Assembly (NCBI RefSeq): GCF_002733835.1
Contig: NZ_NVWY01000032.1
Coordinates: 1-64,000 of the forward strand
DNA length: 64,000 nt
Reading direction: 5' to 3'
From: Alcanivorax sp.
GTDB lineage: Bacteria > Pseudomonadota > Gammaproteobacteria > Pseudomonadales > Alcanivoracaceae
Part shown: piece after piece, positions 16,778 through 24,959 of the stretch
How positions within the stretch are numbered: the first letter of the stretch is position 1
Layout of the letters: each line of letters begins with the position of its first letter
Notes under the pieces: generated by a model
What the model was told of the DNA's origin: nothing
The model's input: only the letters and a program-made list of their open reading frames with translations
Databases searched by the model: none
Translations under genes and position numbers: made by a program

Positions 16778-17632
16778 TTAGTGACCAGAGATAGCCACCG
16801 TAGTACCAGCAAGGTCAAGACCGGTCAGGTACACGTTCCCCAGAGGATTCTCCCCCGGTTGCCCCACGCCGTTATCACCCAAAGTTAGGCGAGAAATATC
16901 CACACCCACATTGGTAGCACCGTCACCCACGGTCAGCAGAAGACCGGCGGCATTCAGGTTAGCAGTAGTGACATTGGTGCCTGCACCAGCCCCAAGATCC
17001 AAGTTGGTAACCGCAATTGTTTCTGCACCAATCCAGCCAGCATTACTGGTGCCACCAAACAACTGCACATCGCTCAGTTCCACCCCTACAACACCGGTCA
17101 GTTCCAAGAAGTTGGAGGAGCCAGCAGCTGGAGTGCCTGCATCAGGACCCAATTGCATAATCAGATCGGAGGCCGCCAGCGTCACTGTGCCTACGGACAG
17201 CACTGTAGTGGAATCGCCAATCAAGCCAAGACGACCCGCATCGGCAGATTCCCCAGCAGTTGCGGAAGAGCCTTGAACACCGATTTCCAAGTTGGTCAGC
17301 GTAATATCATTCGGAATGCCAATGGCAACCTGAAGCACACCAGTGTTAGCACCAGCTGCACCGCCAGTACTACCAGCATCAATATCAATGGTAACGTTGT
17401 TCAGGTTAACGCCCAAACCCTCAATCGTCATGAAACCAGCAGGACCAGTGCCATCAAGACCATCGGTATCTTCAATCCACACATCAGTGCTGATGCTACC
17501 ATTGATTTCCATGCTGATACCGTCCTGACCAGTCACGCTGGACAGGGCTTCATCCTGCATCGGCTCGAGAGCCAGGGCGCTCATCGGCGCGACGGCTACG
17601 GCAGCAGCCAGAGCAAGTTTCTTGAAATTCAT
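16778..17632 (-). CDS. Exported DUF6160-type protein, FilA-like
   Basis: This 284-residue protein has a Sec signal (MNFKKLALAAAVAVAPMSALA, cleavage near residue 21). It is followed at once by LEPMQDEALSSVTGQDGIS, the conserved N-terminal segment of DUF6160 or FilA-like proteins. The rest is Gly-, Ala-, Asn- and Thr-rich with recurring strand-like units (ITLTNLEIGVQ, VELSDVQLFGG, AVTNLDLGAG), suggesting a repetitive beta structure such as a fibre or surface layer protein; there is no cysteine. The gene has a strong GGAG site, its own long upstream region and its own terminator, all consistent with high expression. The ALSSVTG motif resembles the end of double-glycine leaders; see findings. Confidence 0.78.
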   Translation of the reverse strand: MNFKKLALAAAVAVAPMSALALEPMQDEALSSVTGQDGISMEINGSISTDVWIEDTDGLDGTGPAGFMTIEGLGVNLNNVTIDIDAGSTGGAAGANTGVLQVAIGIPNDITLTNLEIGVQGSSATAGESADAGRLGLIGDSTTVLSVGTVTLAASDLIMQLGPDAGTPAAGSSNFLELTGVVGVELSDVQLFGGTSNAGWIGAETIAVTNLDLGAGAGTNVTTANLNAAGLLLTVGDGATNVGVDISRLTLGDNGVGQPGENPLGNVYLTGLDLAGTTVAISGH

Positions 17633-17937
17633 ATTGTTCTCCTCGTGTGCACAACGTTGTTGTAATGCTTATGTGCGCCCCAGTCTTCGCAGAGCACGTA
17701 GTTACGTTAACACAACAGTTACAAAAACAAATATGCTCGTTACAAAATGGTTTTTGCCCCAGAGCGATACCTATCTCTTTGTAATTGTTGAGCTTTATTT
17801 TTTTGGTACATCCGTAACAAGTTTTCGCCCCGTAAGCCTCAGCACCCTTTTCAGTGGAACTGTTACCTTGAGTAACAGGATTGGGCATCGTTGCGTTACA
17901 GGGTTAGACTAGCCAACCCATTTTACTCTGGCCGGCC
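17633..17937. promoter_or_regulatory. Divergent promoter region (fil-like gene / pabB) with inverted repeats
   Basis: A 305-base non-coding region, rich in GTTAC/GTAAC words. A perfect inverted repeat CTGTTAC-CTTGA-GTAACAG occupies 17860-17878, and an ACAACGTTGT palindrome lies near 17648. The 19-bp inverted repeat is a good operator candidate, about 60 bases from the pabB start and 230 from the exported-protein gene. The binding protein is unknown. Confidence 0.55.
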
Positions 17938-19077
17938 ATGACTTTCCGTTGCGTTTTTCAATCTGAGGGCGAACTACGCTGGCTCGGCGAGCCAGATGCG
18001 GTGCTGCGCGCGCGCTCTCGGGCTGAGCTGCAGCAGTTACAGGCCAGTGTGGAGCAAGCGCTGGCGGGGGATTTTTGCTTCGCTGCTGGCATCCTGCCCT
18101 ATGAGGCCGGTGCCCAATTGCAGGGATTAACGGCTGCGCCCTACTCGGCATGGGTCTACCTGTATAAGGATGCGCCCGGCAGAAACGAACCGGGTGATCC
18201 CCGGGCAACAGAAACAAAGCCAGCCAGCTTTGCTCTGACATCCGCGTTTCAGCCCGAACAAACGCGCAATGACTATCTGGACAGCCTTGCCAGGATCCGT
18301 GATTACCTGCGTGCGGGAGACTGTTACCAGGTCAATCTTGCCCAACGTTTTTCGACCCGCTTCAGGGGCTCCACCCTGGAAGCCTGGCTGGCATTGCAAC
18401 AGGCCCACCCTGCTCCGCACAGCTGCTTCTTCAAGAACGAGGATGGAAGCAGTGTATTCGGGGTCTCTCCGGAACGGTTTCTCTCCATCAGGAATCGGCA
18501 GGTAATTACGGAACCGATCAAGGGCTCCCGGCCACGAGGGCGCACCCCCAAAGAGGATGATTTTTTGGCCGACGAGTTGCAGGCCAACCCCAAGGATCAG
18601 GCCGAGAACCTGATGATTGTGGACTTGCTGCGCAATGATCTGGGCATCAGCTGTGAATCCGGCAGCATCCAGGCATCCCCGCTTTTCGAACTGCGCCGGT
18701 TCAGTAATGTGCAACATCTGGTGAGCACCATCACTGGCACCCTGAAGGCTGATGTCACTCCGCTTCAGGCCTTGTTCAGCGCCTTTCCGGGGGGATCGAT
18801 TACTGGGGCACCCAAAAAACGAGCCATGGAAATCATCGCCGAGCTGGAGCCGGTGCCCCGCGGGGCCTATTGTGGCAGCTTCTTCTGGATGGATGACCAA
18901 GGGAACCTGGACAGCAATATCCTGATTCGCACCCTGCAAACCGAGGGCGACAATCTCTATTGCCACGGCGGAGGCGGCATTGTGTTCGATTCCGAGCCGG
19001 AAGCGGAATATGAGGAAAGCTGCTTCAAAGTCGCCAAATTGATGGGGGCGCTGGAGGAGCGCTTCCTCTCATTGTAG
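17938..19077 (+). CDS. pabB: Aminodeoxychorismate synthase component I PabB
   Basis: This 379-residue chorismate-binding enzyme makes 4-amino-4-deoxychorismate for folate. Typical motifs are CYQVNLAQRFSTR (near 129), FGVSPERFLS, EPIKGSRPRGRTPKED (near 197), DLLRNDLG and FPGGSITGAPKKRAMEIIAELE (near 284). The last motif has the PIKGT-like Lys of the PabB subgroup. It is shorter than E. coli PabB (453) because the N-terminal region is reduced. The TAG stop is formed by the first bases of the adjoining REP unit. Confidence 0.92.
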   Translation: MTFRCVFQSEGELRWLGEPDAVLRARSRAELQQLQASVEQALAGDFCFAAGILPYEAGAQLQGLTAAPYSAWVYLYKDAPGRNEPGDPRATETKPASFALTSAFQPEQTRNDYLDSLARIRDYLRAGDCYQVNLAQRFSTRFRGSTLEAWLALQQAHPAPHSCFFKNEDGSSVFGVSPERFLSIRNRQVITEPIKGSRPRGRTPKEDDFLADELQANPKDQAENLMIVDLLRNDLGISCESGSIQASPLFELRRFSNVQHLVSTITGTLKADVTPLQALFSAFPGGSITGAPKKRAMEIIAELEPVPRGAYCGSFFWMDDQGNLDSNILIRTLQTEGDNLYCHGGGGIVFDSEPEAEYEESCFKVAKLMGALEERFLSL

Positions 19078-19145
19078 GAGCTTGCTTGCAAGCGAACCCG
19101 CACCTGCCTTAACGAAGAGCATTCGCTTGCAAGCAAGCTCCTACA
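19074..19145. repeat. REP inverted pair upstream of RAYT gene
   Basis: Units GTAGGAGCTTGCTTGCAAGCGAA (19074 onward) and its inverse ending near 19145 are separated by about 27 bases. Together with the downstream cluster they bracket the transposase gene, the arrangement described for RAYT loci. Confidence 0.88.
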
Positions 19146-19224
19146 GCATTTGTCTGGACCCACCGGCACGCAGAATAGCGCCAGTCCCGCCCCAACACTG
19201 AACCTCGCATGTCAACCTTGCACC

Positions 19225-19686
19225 ATGAAACCTTACTATCAAGGCAAAGCATTGCGACATGGCCGTTATAGCGCTGCTGGCAATGTGTATATGATTACTG
19301 CCGTAACAGCGTGTCGCCACCCTGTATTTGCTGATTTTCTGCACGGACGGAGTGCCATCAAAGCCATCCGCGATAGCGACAGGCGGGGCTTCTCGACGAC
19401 CTATGCGTTTGTGGTGATGCCCGACCATCTTCATTGGCTGTTTCAGCTTGAAGCAGAAGAAACGTTATCCAGGGTCGTACAGCGAGTTAAGTCTCAGACG
19501 ACACGAGAAATCCGGCGACAACCAGGCACAGTGGTTCAGGTCTGGCAGGCGGGTTTCCATGATCATGCCATGCGGGATGAAGACAGCCTGATTCAGGCAG
19601 CCCGCTATATCGTGGCTAATCCGTTAAGGGTCGGGCTATGTCGCAGTGTTCGTGATTATCCGCATTGGGATTGTATTTGGATGTAG
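19225..19686 (+). CDS. REP-associated tyrosine transposase (RAYT)
   Basis: Start chosen at MKPYYQGKALRHGRYSAAG (153 residues); the frame is open upstream to 19150 without a good start. This is an IS200/IS605-like Y1 transposase of the REP-associated group. The HUH metal motif is DHLHWLF (near residue 73), and the presumed catalytic Tyr lies in ARYIVANPLRVGL (near 131), a family hallmark. RAYTs are domesticated single-copy enzymes thought to move REP palindromes. Flanking REP units on both sides match those elsewhere in the window, so this protein is the probable source of all of them. It looks intact. Confidence 0.93.
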   Translation: MKPYYQGKALRHGRYSAAGNVYMITAVTACRHPVFADFLHGRSAIKAIRDSDRRGFSTTYAFVVMPDHLHWLFQLEAEETLSRVVQRVKSQTTREIRRQPGTVVQVWQAGFHDHAMRDEDSLIQAARYIVANPLRVGLCRSVRDYPHWDCIWM

Positions 19687-19817
19687 CAGGCTCGCGTGCA
19701 AGCACGCTCCTACATTATGCCATTCTGTAGGAGGCTGCTTGCAGGCGAACCGGGTTGGCAGATCAAGGCCGATGTTCGCTTGCAAGCATACCCGTGGGAC
19801 ACAGAGCGCTCCTACAG
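19683..19817. repeat. REP cluster downstream of RAYT gene
   Basis: Four or so units: GTAGCAGGCTCGCGTGCAAG plus its inverse to 19713, GTAGGAGGCTGCTTGCAGGCGAA near 19728-19750, and a degenerate inverse ending at GCTCCTAC near 19814. The first unit supplies the TAG stop of the transposase gene. Confidence 0.85.
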
Positions 19818-19825
19818 GGTGCTGG

Positions 19826-20443
19826 CTACAGCGGAATATCGCGCTCGCTGGCTTTGATGATCTCTTTCTTGAGGTCAGCGTAGCTGTGCACCGCCGGGAA
19901 CTGCGGAAACTCGGCGATCACGTTGTCTGGGGCATGGAACAGGATGCCCTGCTCGGCTTCACCCAGCATGGTGGTGTCGTTATAGGAATCACCGGCGGAA
20001 ATGACCCGGTAGTTCAGGCTGTGGAACGCAATAACCGAGGCCCGCTTCGGGTCTTTCTGGCGCAGTTTGTAGTCGGTGATCCGACCTTTCTCGTCCACTT
20101 CCAGGCGATGACAGAACAGGGTCGGCCATCCCAGCTTCTTCATCAGCGGCTTGGCGAACTCGTAGAACGTGTCGGAAAGAATGATCAGCTGGAAGTTCTC
20201 ACGGGCCCACTCTACGAATTCCTTGGCTCCGTCCATCGGGTCCAGGGTATCGATGACCGCCTGAATGTCGGGCAGGCCGTAGCCATGCTCATCCAGGATT
20301 TTCAGGCGCATGCGCATGAGCTCGTCGTAGTCCGGAATATCCCGGGTGGTGGCACGCAGTTCATCGATGCCGGTTTTTTCAGCGAAGTTGATCCAGATTT
20401 CAGGGATCAGCACCCCTTCCAGGTCCAGGCACAACAATTCCAC
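19826..20443 (-). CDS. thrH: Phosphoserine phosphatase / homoserine phosphotransferase ThrH
   Basis: The GTG start at 20443 (site GGGG) gives exactly 205 residues beginning (M)ELLCLDLEGVLIPE, the length I recall for Pseudomonas ThrH; the open frame to 20605 only crosses REP DNA. This is a HAD-superfamily protein: motif I is DLEGVL with Glu in the usual second-Asp position, a feature of this group, and motif IV is ISAGDSYNDTTMLGEA (near 150). It hydrolyses phosphoserine and can transfer phosphate to homoserine. The neighbours (REP, cysB) add nothing to function. Confidence 0.93.
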   Translation of the reverse strand: MELLCLDLEGVLIPEIWINFAEKTGIDELRATTRDIPDYDELMRMRLKILDEHGYGLPDIQAVIDTLDPMDGAKEFVEWARENFQLIILSDTFYEFAKPLMKKLGWPTLFCHRLEVDEKGRITDYKLRQKDPKRASVIAFHSLNYRVISAGDSYNDTTMLGEAEQGILFHAPDNVIAEFPQFPAVHSYADLKKEIIKASERDIPL

Positions 20444-20560
20444 GGTGTTTCCCCTTTGGGTTGATAAGGCGCGCACAATGTAGCGGCGCCCCGGGGGCTT
20501 TGCAACGGGTGAGCCATTAGGCGGGGGCGTTTGCAGCAAAATGCTTACGGATAATTTTGT

Positions 20561-20618
20561 GTAGGAGGCTGCTTGCAGGCGAACGGTGCAAGGGTTCGCT
20601 TGCAAGCAAGCTCCTACA
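20561..20618. repeat. REP inverted pair between cysB and thrH
   Basis: GTAGGAGGCTGCTTGCAGGCGAA and the inverse TTCGCTTGCAAGCAAGCTCCTAC are separated by 12 bases, a compact REPIN. Confidence 0.88.
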
Positions 20619-20629
20619 GTAACGGCCTG

Positions 20630-21655
<1,026 letters not shown>

Positions 21656-21774
21656 TCATTCAACGCATAGATCACCGCGCCTGGTGCTGCGCCGTGAATT
21701 CGGTGAAGTGACGGCACAAAGGAAAGCGCCCTTTTCAGCGACAAGCCATTGTTACACCAAACATGCAACTTTGC

Positions 21775-22713
21775 TCAAACCGGTGTCGAGTCTTTCTTTT
21801 TATTAGAAATGCCATGGGGGACATGGCCGGCTGCCACATGCTCGGCTGCAGACTCACAATGACCCTGTTGATCATCGAAGAACACATCCGCCCCAAAGGC
21901 ACGCAGGAACTCTCCTTTGGATAACCCGCCCAGAAACAGGCTTTCGTCCAGGCGAATGTCCCAGTCCCGCAGGGTACGCACCACTCGCTCGTGGGCAGGA
22001 GCCCCCCGTGCGGTCACCAGGGCGGTACGGATTGGACAATCCGCCACCGGGAAGCTGTTCTGCAACTGATGCAACGCCGCCAGAAACGGCTTGAAAGGGC
22101 CGCCATCCAACGGCTGCCTGGCGGACTGGCGCTCATTCTCGGTGAATGCCTCGAGGCCATCGTTCTGGAAAATCTGTTCCGACTCATCGGAAAACAACAC
22201 CGCATCACCATCAAAAGCAATGCGCAAGATGCCATCCGGTCGCTGACACTGGCCACCGGACAGGATCGTCGCCGCCGCATAGCCCGCCTCCAGCACCTGC
22301 TGCACATCCCCCGGGTCCGTGGATAAAAACAGGTGCGCGCCAAACGCTGATACATAGCGGTGTGGGCTCTCACCACTGGCAAACGCCGCACGTGTAATAG
22401 GCAGCCCATAATGGTCTATGGAGTTAAACACCCGCAGCCCGGTATCCGAGCTGTTGCGCGACAGAAGAATGACTTCGACTCGTCCTTTGCCCTGCTCAAG
22501 ATCGTTAATCGCCAGAAGCTTCTGCACCAGCGGAAAAGCATCCCCCGGTTCCAGCAAATCATCCTCGTGCTGAACCTGGTAGTCCTGAAAGGCTTCCAGC
22601 CCCTCTTCCAGATAAACCCGGTGACTGTCGGAAAGATTGAACAAGGCCCGTGAGCTGATCGCGATGACTAACTTGCCATCGAAAGTTACCGGCATAATTC
22701 CCGTCTCGATCAT
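21775..22713 (-). CDS. 5'-nucleotidase (bacterial cytosolic type)
   Basis: A 312-residue protein of the 5'-nucleotidase family related to vertebrate cN-I. Segments are MPVTFDGKLVIAISSRALFNLSDSHRV (residues 7-33), EVILLSRNSSDTGLRVFNSI (near 80), LRIAFDGDAVLFSDESEQIF (near 163; the HAD-like DGD and DE) and LFLGGLSKGEFLRAFGADVFFDDQ (near 260). It probably removes phosphate from nucleoside monophosphates. A start at residue 7 is possible. Confidence 0.85.
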   Translation of the reverse strand: MIETGIMPVTFDGKLVIAISSRALFNLSDSHRVYLEEGLEAFQDYQVQHEDDLLEPGDAFPLVQKLLAINDLEQGKGRVEVILLSRNSSDTGLRVFNSIDHYGLPITRAAFASGESPHRYVSAFGAHLFLSTDPGDVQQVLEAGYAAATILSGGQCQRPDGILRIAFDGDAVLFSDESEQIFQNDGLEAFTENERQSARQPLDGGPFKPFLAALHQLQNSFPVADCPIRTALVTARGAPAHERVVRTLRDWDIRLDESLFLGGLSKGEFLRAFGADVFFDDQQGHCESAAEHVAAGHVPHGISNKKKDSTPV

Positions 22714-23022
22714 GGTTGATGATGCTCAGTATCCAGCCCCACTGCTAAAACCGCAACGCCATGCTGATACGCGGGATGATTGGCGCTCAACACCTGACAG
22801 AAAACCACGCGCCAGATAAAAGGTGGTAGCGAACCGAGGGGGGAGCTGCCCCGTCCCTCCCCTACTTGCCCGGCACGTCCGGCATCTCATAATTGATCAA
22901 TGGTTGTTCAACGTTCATATGTGGCATAAAGTTGCAACGGCAAGTGCGTTGATCTGGGCCAGCGCTCATCCCGAGCCCGTTGGCCATTAACGAAATAATC
23001 CGTAGGGGAAAGGGAGTCATCC
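22714..23022. promoter_or_regulatory. Intergenic region upstream of the algP-like gene
   Basis: A 309-base divergent region. Nothing coding is visible. An A/T-rich part around 22890-22935 (AATTGATCAATGG, CATATGTGGCATAAAGTT) could hold promoters. The site AGGGGAAAGGGAG lies just ahead of 23023. No repeat or terminator seen. Confidence 0.4.
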
Positions 23023-23649
23023 ATGGCTGCTAGCAAGGTGAAAGATACCGTCGAGGAACTTCAGGCTCAGATTCGCAAGCTGGCTGAGCGCTTCGACAAG
23101 GAACGTGAGAAGCAGATCGCACAGTTGGAAAAGCAACTGGATAAAGTGCGAGACAGCCTCAACCAGCAACTGAAGCGCCAGCGCGAATATTTCGCCAAGC
23201 TGGAAAAGCTCCAGGCCGAATACCGTGAAAAGGCCACCAGCACCGTAAAACGTCAGCTTGACCGCGCCCGCAAAACGGCAGACGAAACCCGCAAACAGGT
23301 GGATGATTCCGAAGCCCGCAAGCGCATTCTGGAAACCGAGGTCAAGGTTCTTAAGGCCACCGCCAAGCAGGCCCACAGCCTGGCACGCGTGATCGGCCAG
23401 TACGAAAAGGACCTGGAAAAGCGCGCCAAGGAAATCGAGCGCAAGGTAGCGCCAAAGAAAGCGGCGAGCAAAAAAGCCCCGGCCAAGAAAAAGGCCGCAG
23501 CCAAGAAAGCGCCCGCTAAAAAAGCCGCTACCAAGAAGGCACCGGCCAAGAAGAAAGCTACCGCCAAGAAAGCAGCAGCAAAGAAGGCTCCCGCTAAAAA
23601 GGCGGCGGCGAAGAAAGCACCAGCTAAAAAGGCGCCTGACGCGTCTTGA
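23023..23649 (+). CDS. AlgP/histone-H1-like protein with KA-rich tail
   Basis: A 208-residue protein. Residues 1-140 form a long charged coiled coil (heptads through QAQIRKLAERFDKEREKQIA and following). Residues about 143-205 are a Lys/Ala/Pro tail of repeats such as KKAPAKKAA, like the C-terminus of histone H1 and of AlgP (AlgR3) of Pseudomonas. The tail should bind DNA without sequence specificity. AlgP was linked to alginate gene control, but that role cannot be assumed here. The repeat-coding DNA (about 23451-23640) is prone to length change. Confidence 0.82.
   Translation: MAASKVKDTVEELQAQIRKLAERFDKEREKQIAQLEKQLDKVRDSLNQQLKRQREYFAKLEKLQAEYREKATSTVKRQLDRARKTADETRKQVDDSEARKRILETEVKVLKATAKQAHSLARVIGQYEKDLEKRAKEIERKVAPKKAASKKAPAKKKAAAKKAPAKKAATKKAPAKKKATAKKAAAKKAPAKKAAAKKAPAKKAPDAS
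23451..23640 (+). repeat. Tandem KA-coding minisatellite in the algP-like gene
   Basis: Imperfect short repeats of AAGAAAGC/GCCAAGAAG type encode alternating KKAPAKKAA units. Codons for Lys and Ala vary between units, so selection acts on the protein rather than on the DNA. Confidence 0.75.
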
Positions 23650-23658
23650 TTCTGGGCT

Positions 23659-23696
23659 CCATAAAAAAACCGCCTTCATGGCGGTTTTTTTTATGG
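23659..23696 (+). terminator. Intrinsic terminator of the algP-like gene
   Basis: A perfect hairpin (CCATAAAAAAACCGCC, loop TTCAT, inverse) ends in a T run, about 10 bases after the stop. Confidence 0.92.
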
Positions 23697-23753
23697 CTGT
23701 TCACAGCCAGGAAATCGGTACCTTCCGAACCTCACCGCATCCGGACACAGATT

Positions 23754-24149
23754 TCACCTGGTGCCCGGCGTTCCGAGCAATGGCTCCATCCCCGCCAGAT
23801 AGCGAATCTGATGTTGATCGGTGTCACCGACCAGTTCGCGCAGATTTGAATAGGTCCGCAACCCGATTCGGTAGGCCTGCCCTGCCCGCTGGCAACTTAC
23901 CACTTCAGCAGAAACCCGTCGCAGGATCATGCCAGGCGAATAAAGATCAAGCTGCAGAATGCTGCCATTACTGAACTTGATTGGGGAGGTCAGGCCGATA
24001 CCGTAGCGGTTATAATCAAGCGCCTTGGCCCGGGCCATGAAGCGCCACCCGCCAAACAGCCGGTGGCGATAGATGTCGATACGCATTTGCGTGTTGATTC
24101 GTGCCAGCTTGCGGCGGTTTGCGCCGCGCGTTTCCCTGCTATCCATCAT
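23754..24149 (-). CDS. PilZ-like domain protein
   Basis: A 131-residue protein with N-terminal NRRKLARINTQMRI, giving the RxxxR element of PilZ domains. DYNRYGIGL (near residue 46) is at the place of the D/NxSxxG motif, but with Asn for the usual Ser. PilZ proteins bind cyclic di-GMP; with the altered second motif binding is uncertain. Its start overlaps the stop of the upstream unknown gene by 11 bases, so the two are co-translated. Confidence 0.65.
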   Translation of the reverse strand: MMDSRETRGANRRKLARINTQMRIDIYRHRLFGGWRFMARAKALDYNRYGIGLTSPIKFSNGSILQLDLYSPGMILRRVSAEVVSCQRAGQAYRIGLRTYSNLRELVGDTDQHQIRYLAGMEPLLGTPGTR

Positions 24150-24816
24150 CGAACCGTATAAGCATGTTGTCGAAGTAATTGACCACCGCCTTCCTGGCGT
24201 TGGTATCCATGGCTGTCAGGCCTTTGTGTGTTGCCGTGGCTGCAGCTTTACATATTGTAACACGAGCAGCGGACACAAGGGCACGGTTTACCCTGCCCAG
24301 CTGCAGACAGGAAACGGAATTATCCATAAAGTTTACCACTGCGCCCTCATTGATCGCCTGCATGACACCCAATAATGCCTCTATCTGCCCGTCGCCTTGC
24401 TGATACTCAAGAAACACCATGGACGCTTTTTCCGCCACAGCCGGATCCAACGGGTACGCCGCGTAAACCCTGCCTTTTAAGGTCTTTCTCAGGCTCCGGA
24501 AATAGCCGGCCAACGCTTGCTGTTCTGCTACCGTGGTATTGCGAATCAGCCGTCCGACCAGGCTGTCGGCAGCCCGGTTAATCACCCTCATTGCCCCCAA
24601 AATCAGACGGGCCGCCGCGCCCTGTGTATTTGCGGCTTCGATGGGCCCCTTGAAGTAAACGGTTAACACAACATCAACAAACTCGGTGACCAGTAGCTCC
24701 AGCTCCGCAACATGGGAGGCTCCCGGCTCCCTCTCACATTGGTTCAGATACGCATCAAGGGCATCGCGCAGTGGCGCCGGGGCGGGAAAGGCGACGTGCA
24801 GGGTATTTTCATCCAT
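24139..24816 (-). CDS. Unknown cytoplasmic helical protein upstream of PilZ-like gene
   Basis: A 225-residue protein that I do not recognise. No signal peptide or membrane segment. It is predicted from composition to be helical, with alternating Ala/Leu/Val and charged residues; cysteines occur in SVSCLQLG and VTICKAA. It overlaps the PilZ-like gene, so it may be a partner in c-di-GMP-linked control. That is inference from operon structure only. Confidence 0.6.
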   Translation of the reverse strand: MDENTLHVAFPAPAPLRDALDAYLNQCEREPGASHVAELELLVTEFVDVVLTVYFKGPIEAANTQGAAARLILGAMRVINRAADSLVGRLIRNTTVAEQQALAGYFRSLRKTLKGRVYAAYPLDPAVAEKASMVFLEYQQGDGQIEALLGVMQAINEGAVVNFMDNSVSCLQLGRVNRALVSAARVTICKAAATATHKGLTAMDTNARKAVVNYFDNMLIRFDDG

Positions 24817-24959
24817 ACTTGAGAGACCGTATTAACAAAAACGTCGGGGGCGCCTGAATACGCCTTTGTGCTTGGACCTGAAACACAACTGTCAGCAATC
24901 ACGAGCACAGTTATGTTTCCTGGCTCACCGTAATTTGCCAGGAAAACACGGAAAGGCGC

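Noticed and set aside
23451-23640. CRISPR-like or satellite array
   Set aside because: The short repeats encode a Lys/Ala tail and have no spacer structure.
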